From: Streptomyces sp. NBC_00273
GTDB taxonomy: Bacteria; Actinomycetota; Actinomycetes; Streptomycetales; Streptomycetaceae
NCBI RefSeq assembly: GCF_036178145.1
Contig: NZ_CP108067.1
Location: 7,081,501-7,145,500 of the forward strand
Direction: 5' to 3'
DNA length: 64,000 nt
This document shows, piece after piece, positions 25,001-32,489 of the stretch. Position 1 is the first letter of the stretch. Each line of letters opens with the position of its first letter. The notes beneath the pieces were generated by a model. It was not told the origin of the DNA and searched no databases. It saw nothing but the letters and a program-made list of their open reading frames with translations. Made by a program: the position numbers and the translations under genes.

Positions 25001-26983
25001 CAGGCCGTCAAGCCCTGCTTCATGATGAACCCGCTCTCGGTGAGCCAGTACCTTCCGGCCGACTACCGCTTCGACGTGGTGATCTTCGACGAGGCTTCGC
25101 AGGTCAGGCCCGGTGATGCGGTCAACTGTGTGTACCGGGGCCGTTCCTTGGTCGTCGCCGGCGACGAGAAGCAGCTGCCGCCCACCTCGTTCTTCGACTC
25201 GGCCGTCGGGGACGAGGGCGATGAGTACGACGAGGAACTGCCCGACGCCTTCGAATCGCTGCTCCATGCGTGCAAAGCGGGAGCGATGCGCGAGCTTCCG
25301 CTGCGCTGGCACTACCGGAGCCGCCACGAGGACCTCATCACCTTCAGCAACCGGTCCTTCTACGGCAACGCCATGGTGACCTTCCCGGGGGCGCTGGAAC
25401 GCGGCCCCGACATCGGGGTGGAGTTCTTCAAGGTGGACGGCTGCTACGACAGGGGCGGGCGCCGCGACAACCGGCGGGAGGCGGAGGCCGTGGCGCAGCG
25501 CGTGCTGCACCACTTCGACACCCGGCCGGGCCGCAGCCTCGGCGTGGTGGCGCTCTCGCAGGCCCAGGCGACGGCGATCGACGAATGCGTGCAGCAGGCC
25601 CGGCTGGCCCGCCCGGACCTCGACCACTGCTTCACCGAGGACCGTCTCGACGGGTTCTTCGTGAAGAACCTGGAGTCGGTCCAGGGCGACGAGCGGGACA
25701 TCATGATCATGTCGCTCGGTTACGGGCCGGACGAGCGGGGGGTGCTGGGGCTCAACTTCGGTCCCATCAACAGGGAAGGCGGCTGGCGACGCCTCAACGT
25801 CGCCGTCACCCGGGCCCGGTTCCGCGTGGAGGTGGTCGCCTCGTTCCACGGATCCCAGCTCAAGGACGGCCCCAACGAGAGCGTGCAGCACCTCAAGCGC
25901 TACCTCGAGTACGCGGAGAACGGGCCCGCGGTCCTCGCCAGGGACACCGTGCTGGCGGACGCCGAGCCGGACAGCCCCTTCGAAGAGTCGGTGCTGGCGG
26001 TCCTGCGCGACTGGGGATACGAGGTGCAGCCGCAGGTGGGCGTCGCGGGCTACCGGGTCGACCTCGGCCTGCGGCACCCGGCGGCGCAGGGCTCGTTCGC
26101 GCTCGGCATCGAATGCGACGGGGCGATGTACCACTCGTCACGTGCGGCCCGCGACCGGGACCGGCTGCGCCAGCAGGTACTGGAAGGCCTCGGCTGGACG
26201 CTGCACCGGATCTGGGGCACCGACTGGTACCGCAACCGTCCGGAGGCGGAGCGCCGGCTGAAGGAGGCGGTCGAGGCGGCGGTGGCGACCGACCCCTTCG
26301 CACGACCGGAGACGGTACGGCCGCCCGACCGCAGCGCGCTCGGCGCGCAGACGGAGACCGCCGAGACGCGGATCCCGACACCCCGCCCGGAGCCGGAGCG
26401 GGTCTTCCTGGTGGACCGGGCGCCGGTGCGCGACTGGAGCACGCGGTACGTGCTCGCGGAGATCCGCGTGGACGCCTGGGCCGTACCGGAGTTCCACACC
26501 CCCGAAGCGCGGCCCGTACTGCGGAAGGTGCTGGCGCGGATCATCGAGGTGGAGGGGCCGATCCATCAGGACCTCCTGGTCCAGCGTGCGCGGGAAGCCT
26601 GGGGGCTCGGCAAGTCGGGCAGGCGGATGGTGGAGAACGCCCAGCAGGTGCTGCACGCCCTGGCGCGTGCCGGGATCGCGCAGTACGAGAGCGGCTTCGC
26701 GGACGTTGCCGGTCGGCCGCTGCGGGGTGCCCGCACGCCGCTGGAGGACCAGCCGCGCAAGATCGCCCACGTTTCACCGGCCGAGCGACGGCTGGCGATG
26801 AGGGAGCTGGCGCTGGAATGCCCGGGGATGACCACGGAGGAACTGCTCCAGCAGACCCGGGAGCTCTTCGGCTGGAAGCGCATGGGGTCCGACATCCGCA
26901 GCGCGCTCGAAGCGGACGTCAAGGACCTCCTCACCCGGGGCGCGCTCACCGGGACGCCGGAGCGGCTGGTCGCTACGCGCTGA
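22046..26983 (+). CDS. DUF4011 / SF1 helicase / Vsr-like nuclease / DUF3320 protein
   Basis: This very large 1645-residue protein begins with a DUF4011 domain (WRESLIDLGGRNRLLNFRH, near residues 31-49). A superfamily 1 helicase follows, with Walker A SGPPGTGKSQT at about residues 325-335, an insertion of nearly 700 residues, Walker B VVIFDEASQ near 1013-1021, motif III GDEKQLPPTSF near 1037, and late motifs including ESVQGDERD and NVAVTRAR. At about 1305-1420 is an endonuclease-like domain of the MTES_1575/Vsr type (SPFEESVLAVL, YRVDLGL, IECDGAMYH). A DUF3320 domain occupies ~1480-1545. GGAGG lies 10 nt before the ATG. Related helicase-nuclease proteins occur in phage defence (Hhe-type). No partner genes are next to it. 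Defence is inference. Confidence 0.9.
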   Translation: MHGRTAHAEPFDAGADPGSEPLRAVLGGWRESLIDLGGRNRLLNFRHTRSSTLDIASPGAGPLLEQLHRGWDFAPVDEAEEEPSGVTLDKGPRGAARSRSANGILTQKQTQQALDSALRQLRQKSNQTFNDFGLWVLWVGVGMLDWCEEGAHESSSAPLVLVPVQLVRDRTGRIRLHEAEEQDAVHNPALAVKLAQLGVDWTPVADTDCLDAAAVLAGARAAVAGQTGWVVRDSVVLAMFAAHKEAMYQDLKENEAAILASPLIRAIGLGPDSGLPDDVIGFDPPAIERIDEVQLPERTPLVLDADASQRQCIAAAMANRSFVMSGPPGTGKSQTITNMIAALMHSGRSVLFVSEKAAALDVVRNRLTDVGLGDFVLALHSSDTSKKAVAQELDRALTTEVRASGAAEHELDEARRLREELSAYAAAMNEERQPLGRTLHDVLGRLALLGRQEVPQLTLTSGAAAVTDTLSAAALHEVLTAARSVARSWRPVAEGDSFAWWGLRDPEATGGGSATTALADAADALQSLRAAAERRPLAADTPLPKTVRDVRRIADDLRAGLPVRTSGSTNAPFEDHSPVIAQLAEGFGLGKPRDIGSVLALFELVDLEAAEHRPPLHWFDVANLRRAQAAAEQLKEAVGEEDAARGAAQDVFGPQVLTYGALADLVRRFAEDHHGLTARFKGQYRADREAASALTVTGAWDKHLPGRLAQALAWQQARARVLGLTEEHRALLGPYLPGGADGFAALDKALANAARIAELTAESNERRAVSDRLAHGADTDHGYAGLQVQAVRGSLADWCDAVDLRAARWTETSARLAAMFEDGRRLKLLPALGGTLEEAARALDVLAADPSGPGEWQTYRSALSVLRGRGLDDLVSRAAERGIDAEVFPEVVERALLQLWADTLLAADGRLRTARAAELDARVRSFREADRMLVAAASGAVIESCNSRKPKAFGAGGASLIRREAEKKTRHMAVRELLGKAREVVQAVKPCFMMNPLSVSQYLPADYRFDVVIFDEASQVRPGDAVNCVYRGRSLVVAGDEKQLPPTSFFDSAVGDEGDEYDEELPDAFESLLHACKAGAMRELPLRWHYRSRHEDLITFSNRSFYGNAMVTFPGALERGPDIGVEFFKVDGCYDRGGRRDNRREAEAVAQRVLHHFDTRPGRSLGVVALSQAQATAIDECVQQARLARPDLDHCFTEDRLDGFFVKNLESVQGDERDIMIMSLGYGPDERGVLGLNFGPINREGGWRRLNVAVTRARFRVEVVASFHGSQLKDGPNESVQHLKRYLEYAENGPAVLARDTVLADAEPDSPFEESVLAVLRDWGYEVQPQVGVAGYRVDLGLRHPAAQGSFALGIECDGAMYHSSRAARDRDRLRQQVLEGLGWTLHRIWGTDWYRNRPEAERRLKEAVEAAVATDPFARPETVRPPDRSALGAQTETAETRIPTPRPEPERVFLVDRAPVRDWSTRYVLAEIRVDAWAVPEFHTPEARPVLRKVLARIIEVEGPIHQDLLVQRAREAWGLGKSGRRMVENAQQVLHALARAGIAQYESGFADVAGRPLRGARTPLEDQPRKIAHVSPAERRLAMRELALECPGMTTEELLQQTRELFGWKRMGSDIRSALEADVKDLLTRGALTGTPERLVATR

Positions 26984-27512
26984 GCCCGGCGGCCCAGCGG
27001 GTCAGGGTTATGAAGTCCCGGTCGCGCAGGCCGTGGCGCGGGTGGATGCGCAGCAGGAGGGCCGGAGCCGGATGGTGTTCGGCGACCCAGGCGCGGTCGC
27101 GCGGGGTGATCATGTCGTCGACCCAGGCGAAGGGGCGGCCGGCCGCCCAGTCGCGGAGGTGGCGGGTCTTCCACGAGAGGCCGTCGGGGTCGTCGGCGAA
27201 GAGTTCGGGCCACTCGACGACGGTGAGGTCACCCGGCAGTCCGATGTGCGGGGAGATCATCGTGTTGGCCTGGTGCGTCCAGGCGGTGGCCCAGGTGAGC
27301 TCGAACGGCAGGGCCAGCAGCCGGGCGCCGTGGGACGGGTGGAGGCGCACCCGGGCGCCGCGCCGCGCCCTGCGGGACTCCGGGTCGCGGTAGGAGAGCC
27401 AGACGTCGGGCCACATCCGGTGGCTCCGGTATCCGCGCAAACCGGCGAGGGGCGAGCGGAACGGGTTGAGGGGGCCGTCCACGTCGAGGAGGAGCAGCGG
27501 GCGATCGGTCAT
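26973..27512 (-). CDS. HAD-superfamily hydrolase-like protein
   Basis: This 179-residue protein opens LLLLDVDGPLNPFR, a HAD motif I of the form D-x-D-G-x-x-N, whose first Asp would be the nucleophile. AWVDDMITPRD in the last third provides the second acidic motif. Related Streptomyces proteins are annotated simply as HAD domain-containing; the substrate is unknown. The ATG at 27512 is chosen because upstream frame sequence is not protein-like. The 3' end overlaps the convergent helicase-nuclease gene by 11 bp. Confidence 0.75.
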   Translation of the reverse strand: MTDRPLLLLDVDGPLNPFRSPLAGLRGYRSHRMWPDVWLSYRDPESRRARRGARVRLHPSHGARLLALPFELTWATAWTHQANTMISPHIGLPGDLTVVEWPELFADDPDGLSWKTRHLRDWAAGRPFAWVDDMITPRDRAWVAEHHPAPALLLRIHPRHGLRDRDFITLTRWAAGLSA

Positions 27513-27639
27513 GAAGTGACCACTACCCAGTACACGAATGAGTGAAATGTCTACTGCCTCTATAACCCGAATGGGGTCAGAGCGTTGTTTCCGGTGCGGG
27601 GACATTACCCGCGAACTCATCCGGAAGGCAGGGAAACTG

Positions 27640-28365
27640 ATGCGTCACAGTCGTCGGAATGGCTTCATCGCGGCAATGGTTGCGGGAGGCGGACTGGCGG
27701 TCGCGGGTGTGGGCGGACTCGCCCACGCCGACGCGGACGCGGGTGGCCGGGCCGAGCGCTCGCCGGGACTGCTGTCCGGAAACCTCGTACAACTGCCGGT
27801 GAACCTCCCGGTGAACGTGTGCGGGAACACCGTGAACGTGGTCGGCCTACTCAACCCGGCCGCCGGGAACCGCTGTAGCAACGCATCGTCGGGGAGCGGT
27901 GGTGGCCGGCAGTCCGGCGCCAGCTCGACGCATTCTTCGAAACCGGCAGGCGCCAACGGCGGCGGGGCGCACGCCCAGGGAAGCGGAAAGGATTCTCCCG
28001 GAGTGCTCTCCGGCAACGGGCTCCAGCTTCCGGTCGACCTCCCGCTGAACGTCAGCGGCAACTCCGTGAACGTGGTCAGCATCGGCAACCCCTCGCTGGG
28101 CAACACGTCCGTCAACGGCGAGCAGCCCACGGGCGGCAAGCCCGTCCAGCCGCCCGTCGTCGAGAAGCCGGTGACCCCGGTCGTCCCGGCCGTGCCCACC
28201 AAGCCGGTCACGCGGGTCACCCCGCCCGAGGCCCCGCGGCCCGCGGCCCCGCGGCACGAGGCCCTCGCCCACACCGGGGCCGATGGCGCCGGATACCTGG
28301 TCCCCGGCGCGGGCGGGCTCCTCCTCGGCGGAGTACTCCTCTACCGCCGCTTCCGCCTCAACTGA
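27640..28365 (+). CDS. Long chaplin with two chaplin domains and sortase signal
   Basis: This 241-residue secreted, wall-anchored protein has a signal peptide (MRHSRRNGFIAAMVAGGGLAV). Chaplin domain 1 is VNVCGNTVNVVGLLNPAAGN plus a second Cys. After a Ser/Gly linker, domain 2 is VSGNSVNVVSIGNPSLGN, a Pro/Val-rich spacer follows, then the sorting signal LAHTG, a hydrophobic helix and RRFRLN. This is the ChpA-C-type plan: chaplins form the amyloid rodlet sheath that makes aerial hyphae hydrophobic. Domain 1 keeps the two conserved cysteines while domain 2 has lost both. GGGAAA precedes the ATG. Confidence 0.9.
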   Translation: MRHSRRNGFIAAMVAGGGLAVAGVGGLAHADADAGGRAERSPGLLSGNLVQLPVNLPVNVCGNTVNVVGLLNPAAGNRCSNASSGSGGGRQSGASSTHSSKPAGANGGGAHAQGSGKDSPGVLSGNGLQLPVDLPLNVSGNSVNVVSIGNPSLGNTSVNGEQPTGGKPVQPPVVEKPVTPVVPAVPTKPVTRVTPPEAPRPAAPRHEALAHTGADGAGYLVPGAGGLLLGGVLLYRRFRLN

Positions 28366-29026
28366 TCTCCCCCGAGGGCGGCGTACGCCATCCGTCCAGG
28401 ATGGCGTCGATCCGCGGGGCCAGCCGGGCACGGGCCGCGAACCGGGGGACACCCGCCATCAGCAGGGCGTCGTACTCGGTGTCGGTGTGCCGCACCGCCG
28501 CCCGAACCGCGACGGACACCGCCAGTTCGTCGAGGGCACGGCCGGCCGCGGTACGGCCCACCCGGCCGCTGCCGCGCAGCGAGGCGTGGGTGGCGATCGC
28601 CACGGCCCGGTCGGCGGGACAACCGGGGAACAGTCGCACGATCTCGGCGGCGAAGGCCGCCGTGAAGCGGGTGTCCTCGGCCGAACGGCGCCGCCGGTCG
28701 CGCTCCCGGCGGCGTGCCCGCGCCTCGGAGTCCGCGAGGCAGGCGCGCTCCGCGCGCGCCAGCGCGGCCTCCTCGACGAGGAGGCCCAGGCGCTCGTAGC
28801 GGTGCCGGCGCTTGTTGAAGCGCACGACGACGGCGCAGAGCGAACTGGCCTCGCGGGAGCGGCGGGTGAGCGCCGTGTCCCCCCGCGGGAGATAGACGAG
28901 ATGGCCGAGATCCGTGCAGTCCAGGCAACGGGGTACGCCGGACTCGCGGACGAGGTGCCGGAGCGGGCCCTGCCGGCAGTCGGCGCAGTGGATCTGCTTC
29001 AGCGACTCAAAAACCACCAGGCTCAT
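28358..29026 (-). CDS. DUF2293 domain-containing protein
   Basis: This 222-residue protein has an N-terminal zinc-ribbon-like cluster (CADCRQGP ... CLDCTDLGHLVYLPRGD, Cys at about residues 14, 17, 34 and 37), an Arg/Glu-rich middle helix and a C-terminal DUF2293 domain (IVRLFPGCPADRAVAIATHAS). The family's function is unknown; the Cys cluster and basic helix suggest nucleic-acid binding. The ATG at 29026 is chosen because the family normally starts just before the Cys cluster, although its Shine-Dalgarno is weak. The gene overlaps the convergent chaplin gene by 8 bp. Confidence 0.8.
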   Translation of the reverse strand: MSLVVFESLKQIHCADCRQGPLRHLVRESGVPRCLDCTDLGHLVYLPRGDTALTRRSREASSLCAVVVRFNKRRHRYERLGLLVEEAALARAERACLADSEARARRRERDRRRRSAEDTRFTAAFAAEIVRLFPGCPADRAVAIATHASLRGSGRVGRTAAGRALDELAVSVAVRAAVRHTDTEYDALLMAGVPRFAARARLAPRIDAILDGWRTPPSGEIS

Positions 29027-29165
29027 AGAGGGGTGATACCGCTGTATGACCCTCATATCACCTGGTGAAGAAGGCATGTTGATGTTCCGTCGAGTGTTCC
29101 TGGATGCCCCTCGGCCCTTTTACCGTGGGGCGGTGGACCGCAGGAGGTCCGTTGAGGAGGAGCAC

Positions 29166-29570
29166 ATGGGTGGGCAGCTGACGATGACGGCGCGTCCGGG
29201 CGGAGCGAGCGTCGCCACGGCCGCGACTGGCCGGGAGATAGTCATACCGCCGGGCGGATGCACCGGCTGGCACTTCCACCGGGTCAGACTGGAGGCGGTG
29301 GTCATAGCCGGGACCCTGACCCGGGTCCTGCACGACCGCACCGTCGTGGTGCACACGACCGGGACCACCTTCGTGGAGCCCGCGGGCATAGGCCACATCC
29401 ACCTGGGCCACAACCTGGGCACCGAGCCGGTCGTGCTCCATGTGACCCCAGCGCTCCCGGTGGGGACGCCCTTCTCGATACCCACCCCGGCACCGGCCGG
29501 TGCCACGCAGGCGGCCTGTCGCTCACACAAGCCGACGTATCTCTCCGCGAACCCGATAGAAGCCCCCTGA
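29166..29570 (+). CDS. Small cupin-fold protein
   Basis: This 134-residue single-domain cupin has a metal-site motif at GWHFHRVRLEAVV (two His and a Glu) and the second motif near GIGHIHLGHN. The substrate is unknown. GAGGAGGAG lies 5-10 nt upstream of the ATG at 29166, which rules out the longer in-frame start at 29046. The last 48 bp overlap the 3' end of the convergent WGR gene, an unusually long coding overlap for this window, so the C-terminal SHKPTYLSANPIEAP may be variable. Confidence 0.75.
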   Translation: MGGQLTMTARPGGASVATAATGREIVIPPGGCTGWHFHRVRLEAVVIAGTLTRVLHDRTVVVHTTGTTFVEPAGIGHIHLGHNLGTEPVVLHVTPALPVGTPFSIPTPAPAGATQAACRSHKPTYLSANPIEAP

Positions 29571-30968
29571 GGCGGCGTGCAGCCCCTCGACCACGTACCG
29601 GGCGCCGGGCTCCCGTATCCCGCGCGGGAACTGGACGTTCCACGAGGGCTCGAAGCCCTCCGACACCACCTGCACCCGCATGCGGCCGCCCTGCTGGACG
29701 CACTCCACCACCACGCCGCCGGCCGGCGCCGCGGCCACCGATACCGTGGCCACCGCCGAGGCCGACGCGGCCGGGGTGAACACCGGCAGCGCCGCCGCCG
29801 ACTTCACGTCCACGGGCGCGGGCACCGAGCCCTGCTGGGCCGCCGCGATCGCCTGCTCGGTCGCGTCCACGCAGACCAGCGACCCGTCCGTGGTGACGAG
29901 GTACAGCCGCTCGTCCAAGTACTGCATGGAGAGTGCCGACCCGCCGCCCGTCCCCAGCTTCCACAGCCGTCGGCCGTCGGCGTCGAAGCAGTAGACCGAG
30001 GAGGAGGAGTCGCCGGCGAAGACGTGCCGTCCGTCGGGCGAGGTCGCGCACGAGTACACCGCGGCATCGCACGCGTAGGAGGCCTCCACCGCCCCCGTCG
30101 CCTTCGAGAGCCGCTGCACGGTGTTGCGGACCGTGCCCGCGTACACCGCCTGGTCCTCCTGCCAACCGAACAGCACCCCGCCGGGGGTCTTGGTGTGCCA
30201 CAACTGCCCGCTGCCGTCCGCCGCGTACGCCGTCACACCGCCGCTGTGCCCGTGGAAGACCGCCCGCTCGTCCGCCCGGACCATCCAGGCGCCCGTCCCG
30301 CCGGACTTCCGCGACCACTGGTGCTCGTCCTCGTGGTCGATGACGGTCAGGCCGCCGTTCGCGTCGGAGACGTTCAGCACGCCCTCGTGGATGTCGAGCC
30401 AGTAGATGTCCACGTCCGCCGCGATCGCGTAGGCCCCGAAGGGCACCTTCGACGACAGGTCGTACACCGTGCCGTCGTCACAGCCCGCGTATATCCAGAA
30501 CTCGTCCGCCACCAGGCACTTCACCCCGTCCGGCAGCGAATACCGGGCGAGCACCTCGCCGCCGTGGCTCAGCGTGTACACGTCGCCCGCCTGGTTGCCG
30601 ACCCAGCAGCGGTCCTCGTCCACATGGATGCCGAAGGCCGACGAACCGGTCCGGAAGCGCCACAGCACCGGAGCCACCGCGCGCGCCGTCGAGGGCGCGG
30701 AGGTCACCTGGCGGCGGGTCACCGACCGGGCGGCGCGCTGCCCCTGCACGGCTGGGGCGTACCCCTTGCGCACCTTCTCCCCGATCTTCTTCGCGGCGGC
30801 CGCGCGGGCCTTCTCGGCGCTCGGGAACGCGGAGGTCTGCAGCTGGCCGTCCGCGCCGATGCGCCCGTACCGCACGGACACCGACGCGCCGTCGACGGTC
30901 ACCTCGTAGAACTTGTGCGCCGCGCCGTCGTCCTGCGACAGCTCCAGATACGTCGTCTCCCGAGCCAT
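29523..30968 (-). CDS. WGR domain protein with PQQ-like beta-propeller
   Basis: This 481-residue protein has an N-terminal WGR domain (residues ~5-75; KFYEVTVDGASVSVRYGRIG), a fold found in poly(ADP-ribose) polymerases and MolR-type regulators where it contacts nucleic acid. Residues about 95-385 form a beta-propeller of PQQ-like repeats (SVYCFDADGRRLWKLGTG, LYLVTTDGSLVCVDA). An Ala/Val linker and a C-terminal beta domain follow. No signal peptide is present, so it is cytoplasmic. AGAGG precedes the ATG. The shared promoter region with the divergent kinase-like gene is interrupted by the IS110 element, whose end completes a damage-type promoter for this gene. Confidence 0.8.
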   Translation of the reverse strand: MARETTYLELSQDDGAAHKFYEVTVDGASVSVRYGRIGADGQLQTSAFPSAEKARAAAAKKIGEKVRKGYAPAVQGQRAARSVTRRQVTSAPSTARAVAPVLWRFRTGSSAFGIHVDEDRCWVGNQAGDVYTLSHGGEVLARYSLPDGVKCLVADEFWIYAGCDDGTVYDLSSKVPFGAYAIAADVDIYWLDIHEGVLNVSDANGGLTVIDHEDEHQWSRKSGGTGAWMVRADERAVFHGHSGGVTAYAADGSGQLWHTKTPGGVLFGWQEDQAVYAGTVRNTVQRLSKATGAVEASYACDAAVYSCATSPDGRHVFAGDSSSSVYCFDADGRRLWKLGTGGGSALSMQYLDERLYLVTTDGSLVCVDATEQAIAAAQQGSVPAPVDVKSAAALPVFTPAASASAVATVSVAAAPAGGVVVECVQQGGRMRVQVVSEGFEPSWNVQFPRGIREPGARYVVEGLHAASGGFYRVRGEIRRLV

Positions 30969-31031
30969 GACAAACCTCTTCCCAAAGGCAGCGCCGCCGG
31001 CTCCCTTTCGGCCGGTGATCCCTCGTGAAAA

Positions 31032-31053
31032 ACGCTAAGGCCCACCACTGACA
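31032..31053 (-). promoter_or_regulatory. Hybrid damage-type promoter completed by the IS end
   Basis: On the minus strand TGTCAGTG (31053-31046), 8 bp, TAGCGT (31037-31032): a perfect match to the RecA-NDp core. Four of the eight -35-like bases (TGTC) come from the IS element and the other four (AGTG) from the core and flank. It points at the WGR gene with a ~55-nt leader. Confidence 0.5.
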
Positions 31054-31062
31054 TTGATACTC

Positions 31063-31237
31063 GTAGCGGGTTCCGGTGGTCGTGGCTCTGCCACTGACTG
31101 ACGCCCTGCTGGGCTGTCTTCCCGCTGTACCGTCCGGCTGCCGGGCCCGTTCTTCATGGCTCCGGCCAGGTGGAACATGACCTGATAGGAGCTTGGTCAG
31201 AAGCCCCCTCAATGTCCTGTCTGTCCCACCTGGCCGG
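31063..31237 (+). ncRNA. Candidate bridge RNA of the IS110 element
   Basis: Two large stem-loops are seen. The 3' one (donor loop) is a perfect 12-bp stem CCGGCCAGGTGG (31162-31173) / CCACCTGGCCGG (31226-31237) enclosing 52 nt. Within it, ATAGGAGCT (31185-31193) equals the right IS end plus core, and TCAATGTC (31209-31216) is the reverse complement of the left IS end (31050-31057). The 5' one (target loop) is AGCGGG (31065-31070) / CCCGCT (31121-31126) enclosing 50 nt. Within it, 31084-31095 can pair, allowing wobble, with 11 of 12 positions of the left flank ending at the CT core. A right-target guide is not evident. The exact ends of the RNA are unknown. Confidence 0.65.
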
Positions 31238-31268
31238 TGTCACCTCCGGCTAGGAAGGCACCTCCAGC

Positions 31269-32489
31269 ATGACAGCAGCGGACACAGCGGGCACGAGCGG
31301 CCAGTGGGTGTTCGGCGGTGTGGACTCGCACGCCGACACCATCCACGTCGCGGTCATCACCGACAACGGCGGCCACCTCGCCGACGCAGAGTTCCCCACC
31401 ACCACCGCCGGATACACGGCAGCCCTGGCCTTCCTCTGCGCCCACGGGGACGTGATCGCGATCGGCGTGGAAGGCACCGCGTCCTACGGAACCGGGTTCA
31501 CCCGCGCCGCCGTCGCCGATGGCCTGAGCGTGCTCGAAGTCAACCGCCCCGACCGCGCCGAACGCCGCCGCAGCGGCAAGTCCGACCCCATCGACGCCTA
31601 CGCCGCCGCCCGCGCCGCACTCTCCGGACGCGCCTCCAGCGCGCCCAAGGACGAGACCGTCACTGGCATACGCGCCCTCCACAACGCCGCCCGGTCCACG
31701 GTCAAAGCCCGCACCGCCGCCATGAACCAGATCGGGCACATCCTCGTCAGCGCCCCCGAAACCATCCGCGCCCGCTATCGGGCCCTGCGGGGAAAGCCGC
31801 TCATGGATGCCCTGGCACGACTGCGGCTCACGGCAACGACAGACGCCGTCCACACCGCCGTGCTGAGCGCTTTGAAGAGCCTCGCCCGACGCGTCCAGGC
31901 CCTGACCGCTGAACACGACGAGCTCACAGCAACACTCGACAGTGTGGTCACCGAACACAATCCGGGCCTGCGGGGCGCCTACGGCGTCGGCCCCGACACC
32001 GCGGCCCAGCTCCTGATCACCGCAGGCGGCAACTCCGACCGTCTCCGCACCGAAGCTTCCTTCGCGGCCCTGTGCGGGGTCGCCCCCGTTCCTGCCTCCA
32101 GCGGGAAGACCAACCGTCACCGCCTCTCCCGAGGCGGCGATCGCGCCGCCAACGCGGCCCTCTACCGGATAGCCCTCGTCCGCATGGCCAGCGACCAGCG
32201 CACCCGCGACTACGTGGCCCGCCAGACCGCGGCCGGCCGGACCAAGAAGGAGATCATCCGCCTCCTCAAACGGGCCATCGCCCGGGAAGTGTTCCGCTAC
32301 CTCACCACGACGGTCGCCGTCCCCGAGGTCGCGGACCTGCGGCCCACACGCCAGGCCAAGAACATCACCCTCACCGCCATCGCCCACCACTTCGGCGTCT
32401 GGCCATCGGTCATCTCATGCATCGAACGCGGCACCCGCCGCGACGACAACCTCGCCAACGCCTACCGCGACTGGCTCACCACTGCTTGA
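31269..32489 (+). CDS. IS110-family transposase (bridge-RNA-type recombinase)
   Basis: This intact 406-residue recombinase has an N-terminal RuvC-like DEDD domain (VFGGVDSHADTIHVAV; VEGTASYGTG; RSGKSDPIDAYAAARAAL) and a C-terminal Transposase_20 domain with the Ser-containing segment FAALCGVAPVPASSGKTNRHRLSRGGDRAANAAL. Both are typical of IS110 rather than IS1111 elements, and the non-coding RNA region is correspondingly on the 5' side. AGGAAGG precedes the ATG by 10 nt. No frameshift is seen, so the element may still be active. Confidence 0.95.
   Translation: MTAADTAGTSGQWVFGGVDSHADTIHVAVITDNGGHLADAEFPTTTAGYTAALAFLCAHGDVIAIGVEGTASYGTGFTRAAVADGLSVLEVNRPDRAERRRSGKSDPIDAYAAARAALSGRASSAPKDETVTGIRALHNAARSTVKARTAAMNQIGHILVSAPETIRARYRALRGKPLMDALARLRLTATTDAVHTAVLSALKSLARRVQALTAEHDELTATLDSVVTEHNPGLRGAYGVGPDTAAQLLITAGGNSDRLRTEASFAALCGVAPVPASSGKTNRHRLSRGGDRAANAALYRIALVRMASDQRTRDYVARQTAAGRTKKEIIRLLKRAIAREVFRYLTTTVAVPEVADLRPTRQAKNITLTAIAHHFGVWPSVISCIERGTRRDDNLANAYRDWLTTA

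Noticed and set aside
21866..26134. A 1422-codon open frame antisense to the DUF4011 helicase gene
   Set aside because: Its translation is Arg/Gly/Val/Leu-rich with no domain pattern, and it exists only because GC-rich third positions suppress stops on the other strand. The sense frame has clear helicase motifs.
28478..28500. TGTCGGTG within the DUF2293 gene
   Set aside because: No -10 box at 8 bp and it lies inside coding sequence with no gene downstream in that direction.
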